Translations under genes and position numbers: made by a program | Shown here: one piece after another, positions 52,036 through 60,601 of the stretch | Position numbering within the stretch: position 1 is the first letter of the stretch | How the letters are laid out: each line of letters starts with the position of its first letter | Notes under the pieces: model-generated | Seen by the model: the letters and a program-made list of their open reading frames with translations, nothing else | The model's database searches: none | What the model was told of the DNA's origin: nothing | From: Variovorax paradoxus EPS | Lineage (GTDB): Bacteria > Pseudomonadota > Gammaproteobacteria > Burkholderiales > Burkholderiaceae_C | Assembly: GCF_000184745.1 (NCBI RefSeq) | Contig: NC_014931.1 | Span: 3,596,001-3,660,000, forward strand | DNA: 64,000 nucleotides | Direction: 5' to 3'

Positions 52036-53739
52036 ATGTGGAGCGATCTCGAAAACCTCATCGAAGCCTCGATGCAGGAATGGAAAGTGCCCGGCCTCGC
52101 GCTGGCGGTGATTCAGGACGGCGAGGTGGTGCTGCAGAAGGGCTATGGCGTGCGCGACACCGACACCGGCCTGCCCGTGACCACCGACACGCAATTTTTG
52201 CTGTGCTCGATCACCAAGTCTTTCACCGCGGCCGGGCTCGGCCTGCTGGTCGACGAAGGCAAGCTGGAATGGAATCGCCCGGTGCGAGAGGTGATTCCCG
52301 AATTTCGCCTGCACGACCCGGTGGCGACCGAGCGGCTCACGGTGCGCGATTTGCTGTGCCACCACAGCGGGCTGCCGCGCCACGACTGGATCCACATGCC
52401 CGGCGACCTGAGCAACGCGCAGATGCTGGCGGCGCTCAGGCACCTCGCGCCGAACAAGGATCTGCGCGACACCTTCCAATACTCGAACCTCGGCTACCTT
52501 GTCGCGGGAATGATCACCGAGCGGATCAGCGGCCAGAGCTATGAGGAATTCACCACCGAGCGCCTGATGAAGCCGCTGGGCTTCAGGCATTTCGGCTTTT
52601 CCATCGAGGCGCTCGGCGCAGCCGAAGACGGCGCCCGTCCGCATGCGATCGACGGCGACGAGCGCCACCGTTCGCCGCTGTCGCCCATCCGCGCGACGCC
52701 TGCCGGCGGCATCAACGCCTCGGTGGCCGACCTCGCGAAATGGGCACGCTTTCTCCTAGACGGCAAGGCGGACGGCCGCCAGCTGCTCTCCGCGCAATCG
52801 CTGCGTGAAATGACGACGCCGCGCGTGTACATGGGCTGCTCCGAATACGCCGAGATCGGCGATTCGCACTATGGCCTCGGCCTCTTCTGCGAGCAATACC
52901 GCGGCGATCGAACGATTGCGCATTCGGGCTCGTGGACCGGCTGGAGCACGCTCATGACGCTTCTGCCCGAACGCCGCGCAGGCATCGTGGTGCTGACGAA
53001 CCGCGCGCCGGGCGGTACCACGCCCATCCTCACCTTCGCGGCGCTCGACCGCCTCTGTGGCCGCGAACCGGTCGACTGGTTCGGCCGGCTCGCACCCAAG
53101 CGGAAGCAGGCGGTCGAACAGCAGAAGCTCGACAAGAAAGCCGCCGCGGAAGTTCGCCACAGCGAAACCCGGCCGAGCCATCCGCTCGAAGACTATGCCG
53201 GCGAGTACGAGCATCCGGCGTATGGACGCATCCGCATCGAGCAACGAGGGGACGGGCTTGCATGGCACTGGCGCGGCACCGAAGACCTGCTGCTGCACCG
53301 CCATTACGACGTCTTCATCACGCCCGACCGGCCGACGATCATGCATCCGAGCGACCGCACCCTCACCTTCCGCTACGACCGGCAGGGCCACATCGACCGC
53401 ATCGAAGTGCCGCTCGAGCAGATGGTGGATGACATCGTGTTCCGCCGCGTCGCGGCTGGCGAGGTGCTCGACCCCGTATTCCGCCGGCTGTGCGCCGGCA
53501 ACTACCTGCACGCGGGCCGCGTGATCGAGATCCGGCTCGATGCCGGCGACCAGCTCAACATGACGATCCCGGGCCAGCCGACCTACCGGCTGCTGCCGGC
53601 CGGCGGACGGCGCTTCAATGTCGAGACGCTCGAAGGCTTCAGCGTGGAGTTCCGCCGGCCGTCGCCGGACGTGGTGGACGCGCTGGTCTTTCATGAGCCG
53701 CGCGTCACAGCCCTCGCGCCGAGAGTGACGAAGCCCTAA
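52036..53739 (+). CDS. class C beta-lactamase-like serine hydrolase (AmpC/PBP4* family)
   Basis: The 567-residue protein has the catalytic S58-I-T-K61, Y149-S-N and a later H-S-G (DRTIAHSGSWTGW) in place of K-T-G, the three boxes of the family. Residues 1-350 form the catalytic domain; the last 200 residues make a beta-rich C-terminal domain of the type found in esterase or D-aminopeptidase-like members (HPLEDYAGEYEHPAYGRI). There is no signal peptide, so it appears cytosolic and may be an esterase, amidase or peptidase. It is the last GC-rich gene before the AT-rich island. Confidence 0.9.
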   Translation: MWSDLENLIEASMQEWKVPGLALAVIQDGEVVLQKGYGVRDTDTGLPVTTDTQFLLCSITKSFTAAGLGLLVDEGKLEWNRPVREVIPEFRLHDPVATERLTVRDLLCHHSGLPRHDWIHMPGDLSNAQMLAALRHLAPNKDLRDTFQYSNLGYLVAGMITERISGQSYEEFTTERLMKPLGFRHFGFSIEALGAAEDGARPHAIDGDERHRSPLSPIRATPAGGINASVADLAKWARFLLDGKADGRQLLSAQSLREMTTPRVYMGCSEYAEIGDSHYGLGLFCEQYRGDRTIAHSGSWTGWSTLMTLLPERRAGIVVLTNRAPGGTTPILTFAALDRLCGREPVDWFGRLAPKRKQAVEQQKLDKKAAAEVRHSETRPSHPLEDYAGEYEHPAYGRIRIEQRGDGLAWHWRGTEDLLLHRHYDVFITPDRPTIMHPSDRTLTFRYDRQGHIDRIEVPLEQMVDDIVFRRVAAGEVLDPVFRRLCAGNYLHAGRVIEIRLDAGDQLNMTIPGQPTYRLLPAGGRRFNVETLEGFSVEFRRPSPDVVDALVFHEPRVTALAPRVTKP

Positions 53740-53775
53740 CGATGATCTGCTCAATGCGATCTCCGGCTCGGGACA

Positions 53776-53792
53776 AGACCGGCTCGCTTCAT
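53776..53792 (+). repeat. left copy of an imperfect 17-bp direct repeat flanking the AT-rich island
   Basis: AGACCGGCTCGCTTCAT lies 37 nt after the serine hydrolase stop. A related 17-mer, AGATCGGCTTGTTTCAT, lies at 57126-57142 on the other side of the island. Fourteen of 17 positions agree and all three differences are C to T. It may mark an old attachment or target-site duplication. Confidence 0.35.
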
Positions 53793-53797
53793 AGCCA

Positions 53798-54055
53798 ATG
53801 ATCGAGCACAGGTTGCGAGCTTGGTTATCAGAGTGTCCCTATGGACTCACTCGATGCGCAGACGACCAACTTGGCAGTTTTTTATACCCTCCACGGTGGG
53901 TTTCCGACGATTCCTACCTCCGCTCAATAGCGAAAAGCCTCCACAATGCGTGTTCGGTTCCTGAGAGCTTCCTCTCGCTTGCGAGCAATGCCTCCTGTTA
54001 TTTGTCCGTCGCATTGCGGCAGCAATTCGCCGACCATTACGAATTCAATCTCTAA
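53798..54055 (+). CDS. possible 85-residue protein at the start of the island
   Basis: An ORF begins with an ATG 4 nt after an in-frame TAG and ends 7 nt before the GTG start of the methyltransferase gene, a spacing typical of an operon. The product has a balanced composition (MIEHRLRAWLSECPYGLTR near the start, VALRQQFADHYEFNL at the end), six Cys and no signal peptide. I do not recognise a family. Base composition is intermediate between the GC-rich flank and the AT-rich genes. It may equally be a non-coding leader; the alternative is an upstream methyltransferase start at 53946 in another frame. Confidence 0.35.
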   Translation: MIEHRLRAWLSECPYGLTRCADDQLGSFLYPPRWVSDDSYLRSIAKSLHNACSVPESFLSLASNASCYLSVALRQQFADHYEFNL

Positions 54056-54062
54056 TATCCGC

Positions 54063-55349
54063 GTGCAAAAAACACTTATCATTGAGTCGCCCAAATTAAA
54101 AAGGCGAATAGGATCACAGTGGGATGACTGTTTCCCCTACTATGCAGGATTCCCCGAATCTTTTGCCAGCCGAATAATTGAAACCGCCTCGTTGTCATCC
54201 AAAAAGGCCGTGATATTTGATCCTTGGAACGGCAGTGGAACTACAACATACGCCGCAGCCAAGCTTGGCTACAACTCACATGGCATGGATTTAAATCCAG
54301 TGATGGTTTTGGTTGCGCGCGCGCGCGCGCTGTATCCTACTGAGGCGGGAAGTATAGAGCCTCAAGCAAAAAGCTTGATTAAAGGCATTGGTGCATTAAA
54401 AAGCAACATCGAACCTAGTGATCCGCTGCTTCAATGGTTTACTTTCTCGACCGCAAGCACCATTAGAAATTTAGAGCGGCGAATTCGGAATAGATTGGTG
54501 AGCGCTGATACTCGAAGGGCCTCCTTTGATTTTGAAGAAATATCCTGCTTTGCGGCAACATTTTATATTTCACTATTCTCCATTTGTCGAGCGTTCGCAA
54601 AGCCATTTCGCTCAACAAATCCAACTTGGCTAAAAATACCCAAAGATTCAGCCAAAAAAATATCTTTGAATGCCTCCGAGATTCTGACTGCATTTGTCGA
54701 TCAGGCAAAAAGCATGGCCATCGGGCTTCGATCTATAGATTATTCAAGCGTTGCATCGGCAAAAACAGAAATATCAGTTGGCAACACCACGACTTTGCAT
54801 CGCAAAAATTTTGCGGACCTGATAATAACATCACCGCCTTATTGCACTCGAATCGATTATACCGCAGCAACAAGAATTGAATTAGCTGTTTTACATCCAC
54901 TATTGGATGTAAGTCGCGAAACCCTGAGTCAGCAAATGATCGGCTCTATCAAAGTTCCGAATAATTCCATCGTGCCCGATGCTCGCTGGGGAAATTCCTG
55001 CATCGAATTTCTCAAGCGCCTTGAGGCTCACCGCTCTAAAGCCTCTGGCGGCTACTATTATAAAACTCATTTAGACTATTTTCAAAAAATGTCTAAGTCA
55101 ATGGAAAATGTAGGAGCTTCCCTTAAAAAAGGAGGACGCGCAATTTTGGTGGTCCAAGATTCTTATTATAAAGAATTACACAACGACGTTCCGCTCACCT
55201 TAATTGAAATGGCTGCAAACTGCGGATTAGATCTCTTTCATCGCGTAGATTTTTCAAAAAATAATCCAATGGCCGCCATCAATCCAAAGTCAAAAAATTA
55301 TCGTTCAACGGCAAAAGCCGTTGAATCGGTCATTTGCTTCAAAAAGTAA
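54063..55349 (+). CDS. DNA methyltransferase (N6-adenine or N4-cytosine type)
   Basis: The 428-residue protein has the SAM-binding motif DPWNGSGTT at residues 53-61 followed by GYNSHGMDLNP, and the catalytic motif T-S-P-P-Y at 256-260 (DLIITSPPYCTRIDY). Motif I comes before motif IV. An N-terminal QWDDCFPYYAGF resembles the region before motif I in amino-methyltransferases. The start is uncertain: the GTG at 54063 fits the core, while an in-frame ATG at 53946 adds 39 residues encoded by GC-richer sequence. It has no restriction endonuclease partner nearby. In the island it probably gives self-marking or target recognition for the two downstream proteins. Confidence 0.85.
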   Translation: MQKTLIIESPKLKRRIGSQWDDCFPYYAGFPESFASRIIETASLSSKKAVIFDPWNGSGTTTYAAAKLGYNSHGMDLNPVMVLVARARALYPTEAGSIEPQAKSLIKGIGALKSNIEPSDPLLQWFTFSTASTIRNLERRIRNRLVSADTRRASFDFEEISCFAATFYISLFSICRAFAKPFRSTNPTWLKIPKDSAKKISLNASEILTAFVDQAKSMAIGLRSIDYSSVASAKTEISVGNTTTLHRKNFADLIITSPPYCTRIDYTAATRIELAVLHPLLDVSRETLSQQMIGSIKVPNNSIVPDARWGNSCIEFLKRLEAHRSKASGGYYYKTHLDYFQKMSKSMENVGASLKKGGRAILVVQDSYYKELHNDVPLTLIEMAANCGLDLFHRVDFSKNNPMAAINPKSKNYRSTAKAVESVICFKK

Positions 55350-55365
55350 AAATAGGAAAATTAAA

Positions 55366-56415
55366 ATGAAGGCCAACTCCTCTCCAATGTCTGTTGCCGA
55401 TTACTGCGGCGCGATGCAAGAAAAAAAGATCATTGTCAACACCGACTATCAGCGAAAAGATGGCCTATGGAATACGCCAGCGAGATCCTTTTTTATTGAA
55501 TCCATTTTGCTAGAGTATCCAATTCCAAAAATATTTGTATACGCAAAATTAGATCTAAAGACTAGAGGAGTTATCAAAGAGATTGTTGATGGGCAGCAAC
55601 GGAGTCAAGCGCTCATGATGTTTTATGAGAATAAGCTCGCACTTTCGAAGAACATCGAAACAGAAGAACTCCAAGGTTTAAAATACAACAAGCTCGGCGA
55701 GGACTGGCAAGCAAAATTCCTTTCCTATCAACTTCCCGTCGACCAGTTTTCTGGTGTACCCGAAGATGAAGTCCGAGAAGCATTTCGTAGAATGAATGCC
55801 AACAACGTTCCATTGAACGCGGAAGAACAAAGAAACGCTCGGTATCAGGGCGATTTCAAGTGGTTCATCAATAGGATGGCCGAGTCTTACAAAGAGTCAC
55901 TTCTGAAGCTCGGCCTTCTTTCTAGGCGTGACCTTATTCGGATGACCGATCTTCGCCTCTACGCAGAAATTGCACTTACGCTCGATGAAGGTTTTTTGAC
56001 AGTCAAAGGCGTACAGCTCGACAGGCTATACAAAAAATATAATGCAAGCTTCGAGTCCGCCGAAGTGTTCGGCGAGAAGATGAATTTTGGGATAAAGCAC
56101 TTTATTGAACGCGAAATCTTACATCAAGATGTATTGCTTCGGATGCATGTATTTCAGTCAATCGTCGTTGCCGCAATATCGATTAAATATGAAGAACCTT
56201 TTGAAGCACAGGCGATCGCAGCTTATCCCAAAATTGTTCACGCAGTGCAGGAACACAATCACTCCCTAGAAACATTAGTTTCTGCCTTACGTGAACCAGA
56301 CAATTACCCGGCGCTTAGTGAATTTGTCAAAGCGAATACTTCCGCCACCAATACCGGCGAGGCTCGCGCAATACGCTTTTTTTATTTTAAAGCGGCACTT
56401 GTTCAGGCTGTATAA
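55366..56415 (+). CDS. DUF262 (GmrSD/ParB-like fold) protein
   Basis: The 349-residue protein has the DUF262 pattern: Y-Q-R near residues 28-30 with W35, then IESILLEYPIPKIFVY, the key D-G-Q-Q-R at 75-79, and FRRMNANNVPLNAEEQRNA at 140-159. DUF262 domains have a ParB/Srx-like nucleotide-dependent fold and form one half of the GmrSD-type modification-dependent nucleases. No C-terminal DUF1524 HNH nuclease is seen, so cutting, if any, would need a partner, likely the HEPN protein. The start has a good AGGAAAA site upstream; the HEPN gene follows after 3 nt. Confidence 0.87.
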   Translation: MKANSSPMSVADYCGAMQEKKIIVNTDYQRKDGLWNTPARSFFIESILLEYPIPKIFVYAKLDLKTRGVIKEIVDGQQRSQALMMFYENKLALSKNIETEELQGLKYNKLGEDWQAKFLSYQLPVDQFSGVPEDEVREAFRRMNANNVPLNAEEQRNARYQGDFKWFINRMAESYKESLLKLGLLSRRDLIRMTDLRLYAEIALTLDEGFLTVKGVQLDRLYKKYNASFESAEVFGEKMNFGIKHFIEREILHQDVLLRMHVFQSIVVAAISIKYEEPFEAQAIAAYPKIVHAVQEHNHSLETLVSALREPDNYPALSEFVKANTSATNTGEARAIRFFYFKAALVQAV

Positions 56416-56418
56416 ATC

Positions 56419-57069
56419 ATGCGCGCCTCCATGCATCTAATGCATTTGCATAATGCAACACAGGGCAGAATAAGAAGACTACAACGTCTTTATGGGACAA
56501 CTGTTCTGATCAATGCGCCCCATCAGAATCACCAACTTGGCTATTTGGCCATAGAGCTGGACAATCTGGTTATCTCTGTGCTTCGTGAATTTACGATTAG
56601 CACAATCCGCCAGGCAAAAACTCGAATTGGGGCAAGAATTCGAGTAAACCAAAGCTTGGGCCCAGAAGAGCAAATCGCTGCATACATCCTATCGATAGTT
56701 AATCCTGTCAAATATCGACGACTTAATTCGCCGCAGTCTATTCGACAAACGGATGAACAGACAATTCGAGACCCAAAAGAGACGGAGAAAATATTATCTT
56801 ATGCCGGCGCGACAAATCTTCCGTCATTGCAAAATGCTCTAGCCCTAAATTCTGGCCTTTTTAAGAATTTAAAATCAATCCGCCATTTCTACGCACACAG
56901 GGGAAAGGACACTTTTGGTAAGGCCTCTGTCAATGCCGTAAGCATGGGGGTTTTGAACACCCATCATCCTGACGACATACTTATGTATGTTATTTCTGGG
57001 CGGCCTCATTCGGTGTTGGAGGAATGGCTAATCGATGCAAGTCTCTTCTTTGAACTGCTTATGGAGTGA
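56419..57069 (+). CDS. HEPN-type protein, candidate RNase effector
   Basis: The 216-residue, mostly helical protein carries an R-x4-H motif at R155-H160 (SIRHFYAHRGKD), the signature of HEPN ribonucleases, with an Asn/Arg-rich helical context and a C-terminal hydrophobic helix (LIDASLFFELL). Related HEPN proteins (the MAE_28990 type) occur beside DUF262 genes, which matches this pair. As in other defence modules it may cut RNA when released or activated. The family call rests on the motif and neighbour, not on a database match. Confidence 0.72.
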   Translation: MRASMHLMHLHNATQGRIRRLQRLYGTTVLINAPHQNHQLGYLAIELDNLVISVLREFTISTIRQAKTRIGARIRVNQSLGPEEQIAAYILSIVNPVKYRRLNSPQSIRQTDEQTIRDPKETEKILSYAGATNLPSLQNALALNSGLFKNLKSIRHFYAHRGKDTFGKASVNAVSMGVLNTHHPDDILMYVISGRPHSVLEEWLIDASLFFELLME

Positions 57070-57125
57070 GCTCTCGACGCGCCCGATTCGGGTCAAAAAT
57101 CATGCTTGATCGGCAGGTTCAGTAA

Positions 57126-57142
57126 AGATCGGCTTGTTTCAT
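57126..57142 (+). repeat. right copy of an imperfect 17-bp direct repeat flanking the AT-rich island
   Basis: AGATCGGCTTGTTTCAT lies 27 nt before the malonyl-CoA synthetase stop codon (57170-57172, minus strand) and 56 nt after the HEPN gene. It differs from the left copy (53776-53792) at three positions, all transitions. See the left copy for interpretation. Confidence 0.35.
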
Positions 57143-57169
57143 CACCTGGAGGCCAAGCCTTTGGCTGGG

Positions 57170-58720
57170 TTATGCGGAGTATCCCGGTGCGAACAACCCC
57201 TTGTGCTCGGCACGCAGCAGCGCCTTCTGCACCTTGCCCATCGTGTTGCGCGGCAGTTCGGGCACGACGAAGCAGCGCTTGGGAATCTTGAAGTTCGCGA
57301 GCTTCGACTTGAGCTCCGCCACGATGGCGTCGGCATCGATGACGGTGCCCGGCTTGGCGATCACGATGGCCACGCCCACTTCGCCGAAGTCGGGGTGCGG
57401 CACGCCGATGACCGCGCTCTCGGCCACGCCGGCCATCTCGTTGATGTAGCCCTCGATCTCCGCCGGGTAGACGTTGTAGCCGCCGCTGATGATCAGGTCC
57501 TTGCTGCGGCCGACGATGGTGATGTAGCCGCGGCCGTCGATCTTGCCGACGTCGCCGGTTTTGAAGAAGCCGTCGGCGGTGAATTCTTCCGCCGTCTTCT
57601 CGGGCATGCGCCAGTAGCCGGCGAACACGTTCGGGCCATCGACCTCGATGCCGCCGATATCGTCGGTGGTGCAGTCGTTGCCCTTCTCGTCGCGCACGCG
57701 CAGTTGCACGCCCGGCAAGGCGAAACCGACGGTGCCGCCACGGCGCTCGCCCTGCTCGGGCTTGTAGGGGTTGGAGGTGAGCATGACCGTCTCGCTCATG
57801 CCGTAGCGCTCGAGGATCGTGTGGCCGGTGCGCCCCTGCCATTCGTCGAAGGTCTCGATGAGCAGCGGTGCCGAGCCCGCGACGAACAGGCGCATGTTGC
57901 GCACCGCTTCGCGTGTGAGGCCCGGCTCGGCGAGCAGGCGCACGTAGAGCGTCGGCACGCCCATGAACACGGTGGCTTCGGGCAGCTTGGCGACGATGCG
58001 CTTGGGGTCGAACTTCGCGAACCACAGCATCTTGCTGCCGTTGAGCAGTGCACCGTGCAGCGCGACGAAGAGGCCGTGCACGTGGAAGATCGGCAGCGTG
58101 TGAATGAGCACGTCGCCCGGCGTCCAGCCCCAGTAGTCCTTGAGCACCTCGGCGTTCGACAGCAGGTTGCCGTGCGTGAGCATCGCGCCCTTGCTGCGTC
58201 CGGTGGTGCCGCTCGTGTAGAGGATCGCGGCGAGGTCGTCGGGCGACTTTTTCGCGGGCGTGTGCTTGTCGCTGCACTGCGCCGCCACTTCGAGCAGCGT
58301 GCCGGTGCGGTCGTCGTCCAGCGTGAACACGTGCCGCGTGCCCGCCGCATTGGCGATGGGCCCGACCCACGATGCATTGCGGCTGGTGCACACCACGACC
58401 GCGGGCTCGGCGTTGCCGATGAAGTATTCGATCTCGGCGCTCTGGTAGGCGGTGTTGAGCGGCAGGAACACATAGCCCGCGCGCAGCGTCGCGAGGTACA
58501 GCAGCATCGCCTCGACGGATTTTTCGACCTGCACCGCGATGCGCGCGCCCTTCTCGAGCTTGAGCGCATCGAGCAGGTTGGCGATCATCGCGCTCGCGCG
58601 TTCGAGGTCGCGCCACGAATAGAACAGGCCGTTGTCGGTCTCGACTGCGATGCCGTCGAGGTCGGCGGGAAAGGCCGCGCGCAAGGCGGCGAACAGGTTG
58701 GCGTTGGTTGGCTTCTTCAT
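57170..58720 (-). CDS. matB: malonyl-CoA synthetase (malonate-CoA ligase)
   Basis: MatB activates malonate to malonyl-CoA with ATP. The 516-residue acyl-adenylate enzyme has the P-loop ILYTSGTTGRSKGAMLTHGN, the adenylate region ERYGMSETVMLTSNPY, the hinge GFFKTGDVGKIDGRGY and the C-terminal Lys in PRNTMGKVQKALL. The N-terminal QVEKSVEAMLLYLATLRAGYVFLPLNTAY is typical of MatB rather than of fatty acid ligases. It is the last gene of the malonate operon and lies next to the AT-rich island without being disrupted. Confidence 0.93.
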   Translation of the reverse strand: MKKPTNANLFAALRAAFPADLDGIAVETDNGLFYSWRDLERASAMIANLLDALKLEKGARIAVQVEKSVEAMLLYLATLRAGYVFLPLNTAYQSAEIEYFIGNAEPAVVVCTSRNASWVGPIANAAGTRHVFTLDDDRTGTLLEVAAQCSDKHTPAKKSPDDLAAILYTSGTTGRSKGAMLTHGNLLSNAEVLKDYWGWTPGDVLIHTLPIFHVHGLFVALHGALLNGSKMLWFAKFDPKRIVAKLPEATVFMGVPTLYVRLLAEPGLTREAVRNMRLFVAGSAPLLIETFDEWQGRTGHTILERYGMSETVMLTSNPYKPEQGERRGGTVGFALPGVQLRVRDEKGNDCTTDDIGGIEVDGPNVFAGYWRMPEKTAEEFTADGFFKTGDVGKIDGRGYITIVGRSKDLIISGGYNVYPAEIEGYINEMAGVAESAVIGVPHPDFGEVGVAIVIAKPGTVIDADAIVAELKSKLANFKIPKRCFVVPELPRNTMGKVQKALLRAEHKGLFAPGYSA

Positions 58721-58743
58721 CGCTTCGTCTTTGAACCGGTACT

Positions 58744-59538
58744 TCAGAAATTCGGGGTTCGCTTGGCAAGGAAGGCAGCGATGCCTTCGCGGTGCTCGGC
58801 GGAATCGGCGTAGTCGTAGGCCGTGGCGAGCAGGTTCTGCGTCGCACCGGCCTTCAGCGCGGCGAAGGTGCGCTTGTGCAGGCGCGCGGCCTGCGGCGCG
58901 AGCGCGGCGATGCGGTCGGCATGCACCTGCACTGCGGTCGCGACCTCGTTGTCGGGCAGCACCTGCAGCAGGAAGCCCGCGTCGTACAAACGCTGGGCGC
59001 CGTGCACGCCGGCAGCCAGCAGCATGTCGCGCGCGAGCACGTCGCCGATGGCGCCATGCACGAGGGCCGCTTCGCGCGGCGCCATGGGAAAGCCCAGCTT
59101 GGCGATCGGCGCGCCGAACTTCGCGGTGGCGCCCGCGATGCGGATGTCGCAGCAGCTCGCGATCTCGATGCCGGCGCCCATGCAGGCGCCTTCGATCTGC
59201 GCGACCAGCGGAATCGGGCAATCGAGCAGCGCCTGCAGCGCAGCCCACACCTCGTTCTCGTGGAATTGGCGCAGGCTCGGCTCTTCGAAGCGGAACGACG
59301 GATATTCGGAGATGTCACCGCCCGCGCAGAAGGCGCCCCCTTCCCCGCGGATCACGATGCATCGAAGGCCGGCATCGTCCAGGCCCGTGAACACCGTGCG
59401 CAGCTCGCGCCACATCGCGCGCGTCATCGCATTGAGGCGGCCCGCGTTCGACAGCGTGACAACCGCCACCGCGCCTTCGCGCTGCACCGATACGGACGCG
59501 CGTTCGCGCCTGGGCGACGCAGTGCCCGCAGCCGTCAT
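58744..59538 (-). CDS. enoyl-CoA hydratase/isomerase-family protein
   Basis: The 264-residue crotonase-fold protein has VVTLSNAGRLNAMT, the oxyanion-hole segment GEGGAFCAGGDIS and IEGACMGAGIEIASCCDIRIA. The Glu residues used for hydration are not clearly placed, so it could be an isomerase, hydratase or CoA-ester hydrolase. Its location in the malonate operon, overlapping the Bug gene by 4 nt and 23 nt before matB, suggests it acts on a malonyl- or methylmalonyl-CoA-related compound; the exact reaction is unknown. Confidence 0.88.
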   Translation of the reverse strand: MTAAGTASPRRERASVSVQREGAVAVVTLSNAGRLNAMTRAMWRELRTVFTGLDDAGLRCIVIRGEGGAFCAGGDISEYPSFRFEEPSLRQFHENEVWAALQALLDCPIPLVAQIEGACMGAGIEIASCCDIRIAGATAKFGAPIAKLGFPMAPREAALVHGAIGDVLARDMLLAAGVHGAQRLYDAGFLLQVLPDNEVATAVQVHADRIAALAPQAARLHKRTFAALKAGATQNLLATAYDYADSAEHREGIAAFLAKRTPNF

Positions 59539-60518
59539 TCGAGCTTGGTGCCCGACGCCTTCACGACCGTGGCCCAGCGCTTGATTTCGGAGTTCACGAA
59601 GCCGCCGTAGGCGGCCATGGTGAGAGTCGGGATCTCGGAACCGTTCTGCGCCCAGATGGTCTTGAGCTCGTCGGTGGCGAGTGCCTTCTTCATGTCGTCG
59701 ACCGCGCGCGCCTGCGCTTCGGCCGGCGTGTTCTTCGGTGCCCAGAGGCCATACCAGGTGGTCACGGTGTAGTCGGGCAGGCCCACTTCGGCGGCGCACG
59801 GCACATCGGGAAACGCGGGGTTGCGCTTGGTGCCGGCAACCATCAGCGCCTTGATGCGGCCGCTCTTGATGTGCTGGGCCGAAGAACCCAGGCCGTCGAA
59901 CATCAAGTCGACGTTGCCCGAGATCAGGTCCGACAGCGCCGGGCCCGCACCGCGGTACGGGATGTGGGTGATGAAGGTGCCGGTCTGTATCTTGAAAAGC
60001 TCGCCCGCCAGGTGGTGCGAGGTGCCCGAGCCGGCCGAGCCGTAGTTGAACTTGCCGGGGTTGCGCTTCACCAGCGCGATGAATTCCTGGATGGTGTTGG
60101 CCTGCACGCGCTTGGGGTTGATGACCACCACCTGCGGCACGTTGGCCAGCAGCATCAGCGGCACGAAGTCTTTCTCGATGTCGTAGTCGAGCTTGGGGTA
60201 CACCGAGGGCGCGATGGCGTGGTGCACCGCCCCCATGAAGAGCGTGTAGCCATCGGCCGGCGCCTTGGCCGCGATGCTCGCGCCCAGCGTGCCGCCGGCG
60301 CCGCCGCGGTTGTCGATCACCAGCGTCTGCCCCGCCACCTTGGTGAACTGGCCCGAGAGCGGCCGCGCAAAGGCGTCGGTGCCGCCGCCGGCCGGGAACG
60401 GCACGATCATCGTCACCGGCTTGGTCGGCCAGCCCTGCGCGCGCGCGGCGCCGCAAAGAACGGCCGCACCGGCGGCGGCCACGCGCAGAACGTCACGTCG
60501 CTTAAAACTCTGGTTCAT
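59535..60518 (-). CDS. Bug/TctC-family periplasmic solute-binding protein
   Basis: The 327-residue protein has a Tat-like export signal (FKRRDVLRVAAAGAAVLCG) cleaved near residue 27, followed by the Bug family start WPTKPVTMIVPFPAGGGTD and NYGSAGSGTSHHL. Bug proteins bind carboxylates or other small ligands in the periplasm. No TctA/TctB membrane partners are encoded nearby, so transport would rely on partners elsewhere. Location in the malonate operon suggests malonate or a related dicarboxylate as ligand. Confidence 0.93.
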   Translation of the reverse strand: MNQSFKRRDVLRVAAAGAAVLCGAARAQGWPTKPVTMIVPFPAGGGTDAFARPLSGQFTKVAGQTLVIDNRGGAGGTLGASIAAKAPADGYTLFMGAVHHAIAPSVYPKLDYDIEKDFVPLMLLANVPQVVVINPKRVQANTIQEFIALVKRNPGKFNYGSAGSGTSHHLAGELFKIQTGTFITHIPYRGAGPALSDLISGNVDLMFDGLGSSAQHIKSGRIKALMVAGTKRNPAFPDVPCAAEVGLPDYTVTTWYGLWAPKNTPAEAQARAVDDMKKALATDELKTIWAQNGSEIPTLTMAAYGGFVNSEIKRWATVVKASGTKLE

Positions 60519-60601
60519 TTGTCTCTTCTCCGATCGTTGTGGATTTTGCCGCCCCATGCGGCGTTAGGCACCTTCTCCGCGCCCGCCTTGTTGTCGAACG
60601 T

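Larger units (their letters stand above)
54040..57100. other. AT-rich horizontally acquired island (methyltransferase-DUF262-HEPN)
   Basis: From about 54040 to 57100 the base composition switches abruptly to AT-rich, with A/T-ending codons and many AAA, ATT and TTT words, against the GC-rich rest of the window. Three same-strand genes fill it with gaps of 16 and 3 nt. It lies in a convergent gap between intact genes (serine hydrolase and malonyl-CoA synthetase), so nothing is broken by it. No integrase, transposase or tRNA borders it. Imperfect direct repeats lie at both edges. The stretch from 53740 to about 54060 is of intermediate composition and holds only the small ORF described above. 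Confidence 0.85.

Noticed and set aside
54317..54332. A run of alternating GC dinucleotides inside the methyltransferase gene
   Set aside because: It simply encodes VARARA with GCG/CGC codons; a Z-DNA role cannot be supported from sequence alone.
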